Position numbers and translations under genes: made by a program. This document shows, one piece after another, positions 43,508-53,493 of a DNA stretch of 64,000 nt. The notes beneath the pieces were generated by a model. It searched no databases. It saw nothing but the letters and a program-made list of their open reading frames with translations, and was not told the DNA's origin. Where the stretch lies: assembly GCF_000507845.1 (NCBI RefSeq), contig NZ_KI669454.1:124001-188000 (forward strand), written 5' to 3'. Positions within the stretch are counted from its first letter, which is position 1; each line of letters begins with the position of its first letter. The stretch is from Helicobacter macacae MIT 99-5501 (GTDB lineage Bacteria; Campylobacterota; Campylobacteria; Campylobacterales; Helicobacteraceae).

Positions 43508-44809
43508 ATGAGCATCTATGATTCAAACACTTTAGACACAAAAACGAGAAATTTGGCAAATCCAAACGAAAATCTAGCAAGTCTAGTAGGGCTATCCATA
43601 GTCGTTCCTTGCTACAACGAGGAAGTATCTTTGCCACTTTTTATGGAGGAAATCACAAAGGTTATGAGCGGGGTTGTCCCACTGCTTTTGGACAATGTCG
43701 CGCTTATCGCACCTATGGAAATGCCTACAAAAAACGATTTTGCAAGAAGCGATTTTGCCAAAAATGGAAAAAATACTAGCGGATTTTTGCCCTATGAGAT
43801 TATTTTTGTAAATGATGGCAGTAGGGATAAAACCTTGCAAGTCCTAGATAATATCGTAGCAAAAGAATCTAGCGATGAAGCCAAAGCGCGTAAAATCCAT
43901 ATTCACTCTTTTTCGCGCAATTTTGGCAAAGAAGCGGCGATTTTGGCAGGACTAGGCAAGGCGCAAGGGCAAGGAGTGGTGCTAATTGATGCGGATTTGC
44001 AAGACCCACCAAGACTTATAGGCGATATGGTGCGCATCTGGCTAGAATCTAAGCGAGAGACAAAAATCATCTACGCTCGCCGCACCACTCGCGCAGGGGA
44101 GTCCAAAATCCGCGCGTTTTTGAGCGAGATGTTTTATAAAGTCTCAAATTTCATAAGCGAAGTCAAAATCGAATCTGGTGTGCGGGATTTTCGGCTTATG
44201 GATAGGGAAGTCATCGCTTCTTTGCTACAAATGGGCGAATATCATCGGTTTTGTAAGGCTATGTTTGCTTGGGTGGGATACAAGAGAGAGTGCCTAGAAT
44301 ACGAGTATATCCCGCATATCAAAGAATCATCTAGTTGGAGTTTTTGGAAGCTGTTTAAATACGCCATAGAGGGAATCGTAAGCTTTAGCACGATGCCTTT
44401 GCGCATAGCATTTGTGCTTGGGTTTATCATTTCGGCATTTGCAGCGGTGTTTGGTGTGTATCGCATCATAGATACGATTATCTATGGCAATGCGGTGGCT
44501 GGCTACCCTAGCCTTATTGTCATCATCACTTTTATCGGGGGCATTCAGCTAATGATACTTGGCGTGATAGGGGAGTATATCGCTAGAATCTATGAGCAGG
44601 TAAAATCCCGCCCGCACTTTATCCTAGAGCATCGCAATGTCTATGAGGGAGTGGCATATAATCCTAGCACTCAACCTAGTGCTACTGCAAAATCTAAAGA
44701 TTCTAGCAAAGACTTATCCCAAGACTTGTCCAAAAACCCTCCCAAAGTGTCTAAAACTCCCTCGCAAAATCTAGTGCAAAATCAAAAAGAGAAAACTTCG
44801 CTATTTTAG
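43508..44809 (+). CDS. Polyprenyl-phosphate glycosyltransferase (GtrB/ArnC/DPM1-like, GT2)
   Basis: The 433-aa product has a GT-A fold with VVPCYNEE, FVNDGSRDKT, the metal-binding DADLQDPP and a GVRDFRLMDR segment, then two membrane helices near residues 295-350 with GIVSFSTMPLRIAF between, as in GtrB. These enzymes load glucose or another sugar onto undecaprenyl phosphate (family knowledge). The N-terminal 28 residues and the last 45 (Ser/Lys/Pro/Gln-rich) are extensions. The next gene, 53 bp downstream, is a GtrII-like transferase, so the pair forms a surface-glycan modification module. No GtrA-type flippase gene is adjacent. Confidence 0.85.
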   Translation: MSIYDSNTLDTKTRNLANPNENLASLVGLSIVVPCYNEEVSLPLFMEEITKVMSGVVPLLLDNVALIAPMEMPTKNDFARSDFAKNGKNTSGFLPYEIIFVNDGSRDKTLQVLDNIVAKESSDEAKARKIHIHSFSRNFGKEAAILAGLGKAQGQGVVLIDADLQDPPRLIGDMVRIWLESKRETKIIYARRTTRAGESKIRAFLSEMFYKVSNFISEVKIESGVRDFRLMDREVIASLLQMGEYHRFCKAMFAWVGYKRECLEYEYIPHIKESSSWSFWKLFKYAIEGIVSFSTMPLRIAFVLGFIISAFAAVFGVYRIIDTIIYGNAVAGYPSLIVIITFIGGIQLMILGVIGEYIARIYEQVKSRPHFILEHRNVYEGVAYNPSTQPSATAKSKDSSKDLSQDLSKNPPKVSKTPSQNLVQNQKEKTSLF

Positions 44810-44862
44810 GTAGCCTCGCATAAAAAGCACGCAAAAGTAAGCGTGAAAATAAAGGAAAAAAG

Positions 44863-46776
44863 ATGAATACAAATGCTTCTACTGCTTCTACTAGCCCTAC
44901 TAGCCATTTGAATGATAAGCAAAATCCCAAAAAAGGGCTTTTATCAACGGCTTTTTTTAAAGTCCAAACGCTTCTCTCTCAAGTCTTTAGCGAGTTTCGC
45001 ACCGCTAGTCTAGCACTTTTTCAGACGCAAGGGTTTTGGAAATATTTTTTAATCGCTTTTTCTGTGTATTTGCTTGGGATTTTGAGCCTTATTCGCGCTG
45101 ATGTGTATTATATCGATGATTTGGGGAGGGCAGCGATTGGCTATAAGGAGTGGGATAATTTCTCGCGCTATATTAGCTGGTTTCTCTCTACGCCTATGCA
45201 TATGAGCACTACGCTAAGTGATATTGCGCCCTTGACACAGCTTGTAGCGATTGCATTTCTTAGCTTTGCTTCTGTGATACTTGTGTGGAGTGTGCGCGAA
45301 ATCATTTGGAAAAACGAGGATAGACTATGGGAATCTAGCGAGATTCCCTACAAAAAGCGACTAACCGTGCTTGGCATCATCGCTTCGATTCCTATCGGGC
45401 TATCGCCTTATTTTTTAGAAGAGCTATCTTTTCGCTTTGATTCGCCGTATATGGCTTTGTCTGTGCTTTTTAGCGTGATACCATTTGTATTTATCCACCA
45501 TATCAAAGCCTATATTCCTGTGAGTTTTCTTTGCTCGCTTGGTATGTGTATGACTTATCAAGCAAGTAGTGGGATAGAGATTATTTTGGTGTCGTTTTTT
45601 GCGTTTCTTATGCTAAATCAAACCAACGCTGGAATCAAAAAGACGCTTGTTTTTGTATGTGTGTCTATGTGCTGCTACTTGCTTGCACTTGGGGTGTTTA
45701 AGCTATTTATTATGCATCCATTTGCGCACGACCAAGCAAGCACAGAGATATATCATCTAAGCGATTTAGCAAGTGGGGTGCTAAAAAATATCATCGTGTA
45801 TGTGGGGTATTTGTGGAATGACTTTGGGTGGAGTGGGATAAAAATCTGCTTTTTTGGATTGCTAGGGTTTTTTGTGCTCTCTAGCATATATCAAGCGAGG
45901 GTAAATAAAGCCATTTCAGCCCTGCTAGCTCTTAGTGTGCTTGCTATTGGGATTGTGTTTTCTTATGGGACATACTTGGTGCTAGTAGAGCCGTTGACGC
46001 GTCCTAGAGCGTTTATCGGTATAGGCGTGTTTAGCGCGACTATAAGCGTGTATGTGGTAAGCGCGTGGAGAGGCTGGGCGCACAAGCGTGAGGAAGTGGC
46101 GAGGGCAAATAGCGGGAATCTCATCACTAGAAATGTGCCTCAAAGAGTGTTTTTTGTGTTTAGTGCGATTGTGGCTGGATTTTTCTCGTGGTCGCTTGTG
46201 GTGTTCGCAAACTCTTATGGCAACGCACTTGCAGCCCAAGATAAGTATCTTGATTTTCGCTTCACGCTATTGCTAAATGATTTGGTAAATTCTGTGCCAA
46301 AAAAGGCAGCAGACTACCAAGATTACCTCTATCGCATAAAAGGGTGGGTAACAGCCGCTCCAATCGTAGAAAACTCCTCAAAAGATAACCGCATAATGAA
46401 GCGACTTGTGGATATTACTGATAGCAAGTATTGGGTAAGAATGGCGATGAAGCACTATGGGTGGGGAGATGTGCCCGAATCTCAAGTCTTTGTAACCCCT
46501 GATAATGAAGACCACCAAAAGCTAGCTGAAAATCCCCACTGTATCCCCGAATCTGCGGGGAGGTTACTAAAGCGCGTAAGCAATATCTATCATCAAATTG
46601 ATGTCTATCCTCGTTGCACGATTATCGAGTTTAAGGGCAAGGAGCGGTATCTACACGAATATAGAGAAGAGCTAAAAATGCAAGAGGAGCAAAAGCTAGA
46701 AGAGCAAAGGCTTGAGGAAGAAAAAGCCAAAAAAGAACAAGCACAAAAAAATGCCAAAAAGCAAGCTAAAAAATAG
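44863..46776 (+). CDS. GtrII-like integral membrane glucosyltransferase
   Basis: The 637-aa membrane protein has about ten helices from residue 50 on. After the first helix comes RADVYYIDDLGRAAIGYKEW, the DD-containing first periplasmic loop typical of GtrII/O-antigen glucosyltransferases, and it ends with a periplasmic region followed by a Lys/Glu/Ala/Gln-rich tail (about 40 residues, coiled-coil-like). It would move a sugar from the lipid carrier made by its GtrB neighbour onto LPS or another periplasmic acceptor (inferred). A Ser/Thr-rich start of 35 residues precedes the first helix. Ribosome site AAAGGAAAAAAG. Confidence 0.8.
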   Translation: MNTNASTASTSPTSHLNDKQNPKKGLLSTAFFKVQTLLSQVFSEFRTASLALFQTQGFWKYFLIAFSVYLLGILSLIRADVYYIDDLGRAAIGYKEWDNFSRYISWFLSTPMHMSTTLSDIAPLTQLVAIAFLSFASVILVWSVREIIWKNEDRLWESSEIPYKKRLTVLGIIASIPIGLSPYFLEELSFRFDSPYMALSVLFSVIPFVFIHHIKAYIPVSFLCSLGMCMTYQASSGIEIILVSFFAFLMLNQTNAGIKKTLVFVCVSMCCYLLALGVFKLFIMHPFAHDQASTEIYHLSDLASGVLKNIIVYVGYLWNDFGWSGIKICFFGLLGFFVLSSIYQARVNKAISALLALSVLAIGIVFSYGTYLVLVEPLTRPRAFIGIGVFSATISVYVVSAWRGWAHKREEVARANSGNLITRNVPQRVFFVFSAIVAGFFSWSLVVFANSYGNALAAQDKYLDFRFTLLLNDLVNSVPKKAADYQDYLYRIKGWVTAAPIVENSSKDNRIMKRLVDITDSKYWVRMAMKHYGWGDVPESQVFVTPDNEDHQKLAENPHCIPESAGRLLKRVSNIYHQIDVYPRCTIIEFKGKERYLHEYREELKMQEEQKLEEQRLEEEKAKKEQAQKNAKKQAKK

Positions 46777-46812
46777 CCATAGCATTTATACAACGACTAA
46801 GGAGAGCAGGCA

Positions 46813-47799
46813 ATGAAAAAAGTAGCCATAAATGGCACGGGCAGAATCGGGCTTTGCACAGCGCGTATCATAGGGGCGCGTGATGATGTCGAGCTAGTGG
46901 GGCTAAACACCACCGCAGATATTGACACACTCTTGCATTTGCTGAAGTATGATTCTATTCATCGCAGATACGATGCTGAAAAAATCGATGAAAATCATCT
47001 ACGAATCGGCAAATCAAAAAGGGTAAGAATCCTAAGTGATAGAGACCCTAAAAATGTCGATTTTTCCTCACTAGGAGCGCAGGGTGTGATAGAGTGCACA
47101 GGCAAGTTTAACTCGCTTGAAAAGTCAAGCGTGCATTTGCGAGATAACATAAAGCGCGTAATCATCTCTGCCCCTGCAGAATCGACACCTACTTTTGTCT
47201 ATGGAGTAAATCACACAGATTATAAAGGAGAGGAAGTCATCTCAAATGCTTCTTGCACGACAAACGCGCTAGCCCCCATAGCAAAGGTGCTACACAAAAA
47301 GTTTGGCATAGAATCCGCGCTAATGACAACCGTGCATAGCTATACAAATGACCAAAATGTGCTTGATGTCAAGCACAAAGACATTCGCCGTGCGCGTGCG
47401 TGTGCACTAAATATTATCCCCACTAGCTCGGGTGCTGCTAAAGCTGTGGGGCTAGTTATACCCGAGTTAGTGGGCAAGTTCAATGGATTTGCCGTGCGCG
47501 TGCCTACGCCTGATGTGAGTTTGGTGGATTTGAGTGCAAATCTATGTGTGGAAGTGAGTGCAGAGGAGATAAATCAAGCCTTTAGACACGCTCAAACTTG
47601 CGTGATGAAAGACATAATCTATGTCGATGAGGAAAAATGTGTCTCAAGCGATTTTATCGGCTCGCCATATAGCGCGATAATCGTGCCTGATAAAACGCTA
47701 GCAATAGGCAAGAGTGTGAAAGTGCTTGCGTGGTATGACAATGAAATGGGGTATTCTACGCGGCTTGTGGATATGTCCGTGTGGGCATTGTCGCACTAG
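46813..47799 (+). CDS. gapA: Glyceraldehyde-3-phosphate dehydrogenase
   Basis: The enzyme oxidises glyceraldehyde-3-phosphate to 1,3-bisphosphoglycerate. The 328-aa product has the Rossmann start INGTGRIGLC, the active-site SNASCTTN with the nucleophilic Cys, the His of TTVHSYTNDQ, and ARACALNIIPTSSGAAKA. The NAD-binding loop reads NTTADIDTLLHLLKYDSIH, the type I form. The ribosome site AAGGAG is clear. pgi follows 146 bp downstream on the same strand, so two steps of the glycolytic/gluconeogenic path are together. Confidence 0.95.
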   Translation: MKKVAINGTGRIGLCTARIIGARDDVELVGLNTTADIDTLLHLLKYDSIHRRYDAEKIDENHLRIGKSKRVRILSDRDPKNVDFSSLGAQGVIECTGKFNSLEKSSVHLRDNIKRVIISAPAESTPTFVYGVNHTDYKGEEVISNASCTTNALAPIAKVLHKKFGIESALMTTVHSYTNDQNVLDVKHKDIRRARACALNIIPTSSGAAKAVGLVIPELVGKFNGFAVRVPTPDVSLVDLSANLCVEVSAEEINQAFRHAQTCVMKDIIYVDEEKCVSSDFIGSPYSAIIVPDKTLAIGKSVKVLAWYDNEMGYSTRLVDMSVWALSH

Positions 47800-47945
47800 A
47801 TTTGTGCTAGATAAGTGGGTTTTTGCAAATCGTGCTAGATTTTGCGTGCTAAGTTTGCGCTAGATTTTGTGGCTTGGTATAAAGGTGGCAAGTAGTTTGT
47901 TTAGGCGGGTTTAAGCCACTCTGGCATTAAAAGTAAAGGAGCTTT

Positions 47946-49397
47946 ATGCTAAGTTTTGGATATGATTTCTATGATTCTCTCTCTTCTTGCTACACTTGTG
48001 GCGATGAGATTTTTGCCAAAGTGCAGCGCGAGCGCGAAAAGGGCGTAAGCGGGTATTATGCACTACCTTTTGAGAATCGTGCTTGTGAGGACTTGGCAGG
48101 GTTTGTCTCAAAAAATGAGGAGCTACTTACCCACATAGAAAATCTCGTCCTTATCGGTGTGGGCGGAAGCTCACTTGGAGCAAAGGCGATTCATCATCTA
48201 CTACGATACACACCTCTCTCAAGCCAAAATCCACAAAGTCAAGCGCAATCCACAAATCAACCTACAAGTGCGAAATCTCAAACAAAATCTACAAATCAAG
48301 AAAAAAATAGAAAAGCTACATCTCACAAAAAAGCCCCAAAAATCTATTTTTTGGAGCATACAGACGCGCTTAGTATCCCTCATATTCTCTCAAAAATTAT
48401 GCTAGATTCTACGCTGTTTATTGCGATTTCTAAGTCTGGTGGGACGATTGAAACTTCTAGCTTGCTAAAGTATGTCATTTCTAGATTTTCCTTGCTAGAT
48501 TCTAGTGAGGGCAAATCTCACTTGCTTTGCATAACCGATGAGGGCTCTGCATTGCAGAGTTTTGCCAAAAAAGAGGGGGTAGAGTGCATAAGCATAGCAC
48601 CTAGCGTGGGGGGGAGATTTTCTGTGCTTAGTGCGGTGGGGCTTCTCCCGCTTGGACTTTTGGGCTATGACATAGCACAGATATTGCGCGGAGCTAGGGA
48701 GTTTATGGAGAGATTTTTTGCGCGAAAAGAGGAGCATATCTTGGCAAAAGCGTCTTTTTTGGCAAAGAACTATGAGTGCTATCCCATCACTACGCTTTTT
48801 TCTTACTCAAGCATTTTTAGGGAATTTAACGCGTGGTTTGTGCAGCTGTGGGGGGAGAGTCTAGGCAAAATAGACAAAGATGGCAAGCGCGTAGGGCTAA
48901 GTCCTGTGGGGCTTATAGGGAGTATAGACCAGCACTCATTTTTACAGCTTATCATCGAGGGTAGGACGGATAAAACCGTAACATTTCTTTCCATAGCTCC
49001 TAGTGCCTTGCCAAGTAGCCCTAAGATTCCGCTTCTTAGTTTGCATTCTTTAGAATCTAGCGATTTTGTAAATGGCGTTGGGTTTGCAGAACTGCTTGAT
49101 AGGCAGAGATTAGCCACTTTTCAATCGCTTGAGAATCTGCAATATGATAGTCTTGGGGCAGAATCTAATATAAAATCTAGCAAGGAGCAAGCTAGCGTGA
49201 AATCTAAAGAGATTTTGTCAAAAATCCCGCTAGATTCTATCGTGCTAAATGAATTAAGCGAGCGTAGCGTAGGCGCGCTAATCGCGTATTTTGAGCTACT
49301 TACTTCAGCAGTGGGGTGCGCTCTAGATATAGACACTTACAATCAGCCCGGTGTAGAGCTTGGCAAGGTTTTGCTAAAAAAGGGCTTTTCCAAATAA
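47946..49397 (+). CDS. pgi: Glucose-6-phosphate isomerase Pgi
   Basis: Pgi interconverts glucose-6-phosphate and fructose-6-phosphate, supplying sugar nucleotides for the surface-glycan genes in this window. The 483-aa product has LIGVGGSSLGAKAIH, SKSGGTIETSSL (phosphate-binding loop), GGRFSVLSAVGLLP, the catalytic QLWGESLGK and the C-terminal NQPGVELGK with the active Lys. A Gln/Ser/Lys/Asn-rich insertion (about residues 92-135) interrupts the first domain. Ribosome site AAAGGAG. The next gene starts 17 bp downstream. Confidence 0.94.
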   Translation: MLSFGYDFYDSLSSCYTCGDEIFAKVQREREKGVSGYYALPFENRACEDLAGFVSKNEELLTHIENLVLIGVGGSSLGAKAIHHLLRYTPLSSQNPQSQAQSTNQPTSAKSQTKSTNQEKNRKATSHKKAPKIYFLEHTDALSIPHILSKIMLDSTLFIAISKSGGTIETSSLLKYVISRFSLLDSSEGKSHLLCITDEGSALQSFAKKEGVECISIAPSVGGRFSVLSAVGLLPLGLLGYDIAQILRGAREFMERFFARKEEHILAKASFLAKNYECYPITTLFSYSSIFREFNAWFVQLWGESLGKIDKDGKRVGLSPVGLIGSIDQHSFLQLIIEGRTDKTVTFLSIAPSALPSSPKIPLLSLHSLESSDFVNGVGFAELLDRQRLATFQSLENLQYDSLGAESNIKSSKEQASVKSKEILSKIPLDSIVLNELSERSVGALIAYFELLTSAVGCALDIDTYNQPGVELGKVLLKKGFSK

Positions 49398-49414
49398 TCT
49401 CTAAAAGAGGGCAA

Positions 49415-50008
49415 ATGCAAGAGAGCAACAATCAGCAAGAAAACAACCAACAAAATAACGATTCTAGTCCAAAACCTGCGAATTTCTCAAACCTAGCAAA
49501 TCTCGCTCAAATCGCGTTTTTGAGTGTGCTTTGGGTAGGCAAATGTCCTAAGGCAAGTGGGACTATTGGCTCTATCGCAGGTGTGGCACTAGGCTTGCCG
49601 ATACTTTATCTCTCCTCTCAAACGCTATTTTTGCTCTCTATCTTTGTAGGGCTATTTGCCATAAAGCAAGTCAATATATACGAAGCGCGAAATGAGGGCA
49701 AAGAGGGCTTTAGCCACGATGAGGGCTGGATAGTCATCGATGAGGTGGTGGGCGTTTGGATTGCGCTATCTATCGCGTGCTTTGGCGAGGTAAGTGTTAT
49801 CGGTGTTGGGAGTGCGTTTGTGCTTTTTCGTGTGTTTGATATATGGAAGCCCTCTCTCATAGGCAAAATCGATAGAGAAGCAAAAGGTGGGCTAGGCGTA
49901 GTGGGAGATGACGCGCTAGCAGGTATAATCGCAGGGCTAGCTAGCCTTGTGGTAATAGAAGCGTTTGGATATTTGGTGAGATTTTATAGGGATTTTGGGG
50001 GATTTTGA
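49415..50008 (+). CDS. pgpA: Phosphatidylglycerophosphatase A
   Basis: PgpA dephosphorylates phosphatidylglycerol phosphate to phosphatidylglycerol in the inner membrane. The 197-aa product keeps the family motifs: KASGTIGS, the acidic IVIDEVVG, FRVFDIWKP and GVVGDDALAGI, with about four helices. The first 30 residues are an Asn/Gln-rich extension. The ATG at 49415 follows AAAAGAGGG; a longer in-frame upstream start would run inside the end of pgi and was rejected. Probably co-transcribed with pgi. Confidence 0.9.
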   Translation: MQESNNQQENNQQNNDSSPKPANFSNLANLAQIAFLSVLWVGKCPKASGTIGSIAGVALGLPILYLSSQTLFLLSIFVGLFAIKQVNIYEARNEGKEGFSHDEGWIVIDEVVGVWIALSIACFGEVSVIGVGSAFVLFRVFDIWKPSLIGKIDREAKGGLGVVGDDALAGIIAGLASLVVIEAFGYLVRFYRDFGGF

Positions 50009-50090
50009 GAGTAGATAGCGCGTATTTTAGGGCAGGTGGAACGATTATTGATTATTGATTAAAAAAATATCGACAATTAAAAGGTTTTTT

Positions 50091-53057
50091 ATGGCTGATG
50101 ACATTCGAGGGTTGTTTTTGGACTTTTTTGCCAAAAAGCAGGGCAAAATAGCAAGCACGCAAGGCACAAACACGGCACGCGACAAGGGAAGTGTGAGTGC
50201 AAGCAAAGCAGACACTAACGCAAGCCAAGCAGAAAATAGGGCAAGCCAAGCGGGAAATAGCGCGGATTCTTTGGCGAGTGAGTGCGCTAGTAGCGAGGCT
50301 AATGGAGGCGGTGGAGGCGAGGCTAGCGGGCATAAGGTGTATGATTCTATGCCTTTAGTGCCTGATGATGCGAGCTTGCTTTTTACCAACGCAGGAATGG
50401 TGCAATTTAAAGACATTTTCACAGGCAAAATCCCCACGCCCACGCCTCCTCGCGCCACTAGCTCACAGCTTTGTATCCGCGCGGGTGGCAAGCACAATGA
50501 CTTAGAAAATGTCGGCTACACAGCGCGACACCACACACTTTTTGAAATGCTTGGCAACTTTAGCTTTGGGGATTATTTCAAGCGCGAGGCGATAGCATAC
50601 TCGTGGGAGTTTGTAACGGAGGTGCTAAAGTTTGATAAAAGCCTTTTGTATGTAACGATTCACAAAAGCGATGATGAGGCTTACGAGCTGTGGCAGGAGC
50701 ATATAGAGCCTAGTCGCATAAAAAGAATGGGCGATAAGGATAACTTCTGGCAAATGGGCGACACAGGACCTTGCGGACCGTGCAGTGAAATATACATAGA
50801 CCAAGGGGAGAAGTATTTTCATAGCAGTGAGGATTATTTCGGTGGCGAGGGCGATAGGTTTTTAGAGATTTGGAATCTTGTCTTTATGCAGTATGAGCGC
50901 GACAAGCAGGGCAATCTAACGCCACTGCCACGCCCAAGTATCGATACAGGAATGGGGCTAGAGCGCGTGTATGCGCTAAAAGAGGGGAAAATCAACAACT
51001 ATGATACTTCGCTTTTCGCCCCGCTAATGAGGAAAATCGAGCAACTCACAGGGCAAAAATATGTGCGCGATGATGAGATTTCAGAATCTAGAGGCGTTAA
51101 TGAGGTAAAATCCAAGCACAGCAGTGGAGCGCAAAACGCGCAAGCAAGTTTCCGCGTAATCGCTGACCACGCGCGAAGTGTGGCGTTTTTGCTCGCGCAA
51201 GGAGTGAATTTTGATAAAGAGGGGCGAGGCTATGTGTTGCGTAGGATTTTGCGCCGAGCGGTGCGACACGGCTACTTGCTTGGGCTAAAAAAGCCCTTTT
51301 TGTGCGAAGTGGTGGGCGAAGTGTGCGAATGTATGGGAGCGCACTATGGCTACTTGCTAGAGCGCAAGGGCGCGATAATGGAGCAGTGCAGGGCGGAGGA
51401 AGCGCGATTTTTTGAAACCATTGACGCGGGAATGGAGCTTTTTAGCACGGAGTTTGAGAAGCTCCAAAAATCGAGCAAAAAGGGTGCTGGCAAAAATAGT
51501 GAGGACAAAATAGGTGAGGGCAAAAAAGGCACAGGGCTTTTTAGCGGGGAAGTGGCGTTTAAGCTCTATGATACTTATGGATTTCCGCTTGATTTGACGC
51601 AAGATATGCTGCGTGAGAGTGCTATGGAGGTGGATTTGAGCGCGTTTGATAAATGTATGGAAGCGCAAAAATCCCGCTCTAAAGCAAGCTGGAGGGGCTC
51701 TGGCGATGAAGCAAAAGAGGGCGATTTTAACGCGCTTTTGAGTGCGTTTGGCGAAAATGAGTTTGTGGGCTATGAGAAAGATTGTGCCAAAAGCAAGATT
51801 TTGGCTTTGCTTGATACAAATTATAGACGCATTGAAGTGCTTAATGGCGATGGATATATTTTCTTAGACTTAACTCCGCTTTATGCGGAGGGTGGCGGTC
51901 CTGTCGGCGATAGTGGTGAGATTTTTATGAATGGTAAAAAAGTCGCAAATGTCATTTATACCAAAAAATATTTTGGGCTAAATATCAGCGAGATTAGCAC
52001 GAGTAGCGAACTAAAAGTGGGCGACATTGTGGAAGTCAAAGTTAGCCCAAGTCGCACCGAAATCGCCAAGCACCACAGCGCGACACATTTGCTCCACCTT
52101 GCGCTAAGGCAGATTTTGGGCTTACATATCGCCCAAGCAGGAAGCCTTGTAGAATCCACTCGCTTGCGCTTTGACTTTTCTCACCCAAAGGCACTAAGCA
52201 GCGAGGAGCTAAGCCAAATCCAAGATTTTGTCAATGAGCGTATTTGGGAGGGCAATGCCCAGCAGTGCGAGATAATGCCGATAGATGAGGCAAAGGCTAA
52301 GGGCGCGTGCGCGCTATTTGGCGAGAAGTATGGCGAGCGCGTGCGTGTGATTAGCTTTGGGGAGTCTATGGAGCTGTGTGGCGGGATTCACTGTGCCAAT
52401 AGCGCGGATATTGGGAGCTTTTATATCACAAAAGAAAGTGGGGTAAGCTCTGGGGTGCGCAGAATCGAAGCGGTATGTGGCAAAGCGGGCTATGAGTATG
52501 CCAAAAACGCGCTTAATGAAGCAAAAGAAGCAAGGCTAGCACTTAAAAGCAATGACTTGCTAGGCGCGATAACTAAGCTAAGGCTAAGCGCGAAAAATGC
52601 CAAAAAAGCCACGCCCACAAGCCCCAAAAACTTGCAAGCCGAGTTGATAAATGGCGTTAGCTTAATCGTGCAGAGCTTTGAAGAAGTAGGCATAGACGCG
52701 CTCAAAGAAATGGTGGATAACGCCAAAAACGCGCATAAACGCGTGGCGATAATGCTTTTTGGGCTAAATGAGGGGCGCATAGACATAGTCGCAGGCGTGA
52801 AAGAAGCAAACTTAAAGGCTGGAGCGTGGGTAAAGCAAATCGCGCAAATGCTAGGAGGCAATGGCGGGGGCAGAGATGACTTCGCACAAGCGGGAGTAAA
52901 GATAGAGGGAGTAAAAATCGAGGGCGCAAAGGTAAATGGCGCGGATTGTGGGGATTCTAGTGGTGCAAGTTCTAGCGGGGTGGATTGTGGTGCATTAAGC
53001 TCTAAAATCGGCAACGCGCTAGAGGAAGCAAAAGGGATTGCAAAGGCGGGGTTGTAG
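50091..53057 (+). CDS. alaS: Alanyl-tRNA synthetase AlaS
   Basis: AlaS charges tRNA-Ala and edits mischarged Ser/Gly. The 988-aa chain is longer than the usual roughly 850-880. The class II core ([44 protein letters not shown]), the editing-site HHSATHLLH and CGGIHC, and the C-Ala GGNGGGR are present. Insertions of Ser/Ala/Asn/Gly-rich sequence lie near residues 20-80, between the tip of motif 1 and the LVP segment, and in C-Ala (about 930-970), plus a Lys/Gly-rich patch near 465. The ATG at 50091 has AAAAGG before it; an earlier ATG adds 12 atypical residues. Confidence 0.94.
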   Translation: MADDIRGLFLDFFAKKQGKIASTQGTNTARDKGSVSASKADTNASQAENRASQAGNSADSLASECASSEANGGGGGEASGHKVYDSMPLVPDDASLLFTNAGMVQFKDIFTGKIPTPTPPRATSSQLCIRAGGKHNDLENVGYTARHHTLFEMLGNFSFGDYFKREAIAYSWEFVTEVLKFDKSLLYVTIHKSDDEAYELWQEHIEPSRIKRMGDKDNFWQMGDTGPCGPCSEIYIDQGEKYFHSSEDYFGGEGDRFLEIWNLVFMQYERDKQGNLTPLPRPSIDTGMGLERVYALKEGKINNYDTSLFAPLMRKIEQLTGQKYVRDDEISESRGVNEVKSKHSSGAQNAQASFRVIADHARSVAFLLAQGVNFDKEGRGYVLRRILRRAVRHGYLLGLKKPFLCEVVGEVCECMGAHYGYLLERKGAIMEQCRAEEARFFETIDAGMELFSTEFEKLQKSSKKGAGKNSEDKIGEGKKGTGLFSGEVAFKLYDTYGFPLDLTQDMLRESAMEVDLSAFDKCMEAQKSRSKASWRGSGDEAKEGDFNALLSAFGENEFVGYEKDCAKSKILALLDTNYRRIEVLNGDGYIFLDLTPLYAEGGGPVGDSGEIFMNGKKVANVIYTKKYFGLNISEISTSSELKVGDIVEVKVSPSRTEIAKHHSATHLLHLALRQILGLHIAQAGSLVESTRLRFDFSHPKALSSEELSQIQDFVNERIWEGNAQQCEIMPIDEAKAKGACALFGEKYGERVRVISFGESMELCGGIHCANSADIGSFYITKESGVSSGVRRIEAVCGKAGYEYAKNALNEAKEARLALKSNDLLGAITKLRLSAKNAKKATPTSPKNLQAELINGVSLIVQSFEEVGIDALKEMVDNAKNAHKRVAIMLFGLNEGRIDIVAGVKEANLKAGAWVKQIAQMLGGNGGGRDDFAQAGVKIEGVKIEGAKVNGADCGDSSGASSSGVDCGALSSKIGNALEEAKGIAKAGL

Positions 53058-53493
53058 TCAAGGGCGCAACTCAAAGGGCGCAATATAGGTGGTTTGCAAG
53101 AGTTGGTTTGTAAGTTTTGTGGGGAAAAAGTCGCAAGTCAAAAACTTACAAAGCAAAAATTTGTAAAAACAACAAAATTTGCAAAAGCAAGCAAGATAAG
53201 CAAGAAGATAAGTTAAAGTCTAAGAAAATAATTTAGCAAGCAAGGTAGATTTAAAGATTTTGCATAAGGCGCAAAGATTTTCACAAAATCTAGCCCGCAC
53301 GACTAATCATCTGCAACTATATCTTATGGCTATTGCGCGTATGATGTTTGCGTGCAAACAACTTGCTTTGGCTGGGCTTGGTATTTTGCATATTTAGGTA
53401 ATTTTTAGTAATTTATCATTATAATATGCGACTATTTCATTAAGCGATTCTTGCCTACACAAAGCAGATTAAAATCTCCTTATAAGGATATAA
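53058..53493. other. Intergenic region upstream of metG
   Basis: No gene is visible. The first half is rich in GCAAG/CAAAA words and direct repeats such as AAGCAAG(C/A)AAG. TATAAT at 53420-53425 is the best promoter candidate for metG, whose ribosome site (AAGGAT) follows about 60 bp later. Confidence 0.5.

Noticed and set aside
47887..47902. Sigma54-like GGCAAGTAGTTTGT before pgi
   Set aside because: The -12 element has GT instead of GC and the gene has no flagellar link.
48608..48614. G7 run in pgi as a phase switch
   Set aside because: It encodes the conserved GGRFS loop, is short, and the frame is intact.
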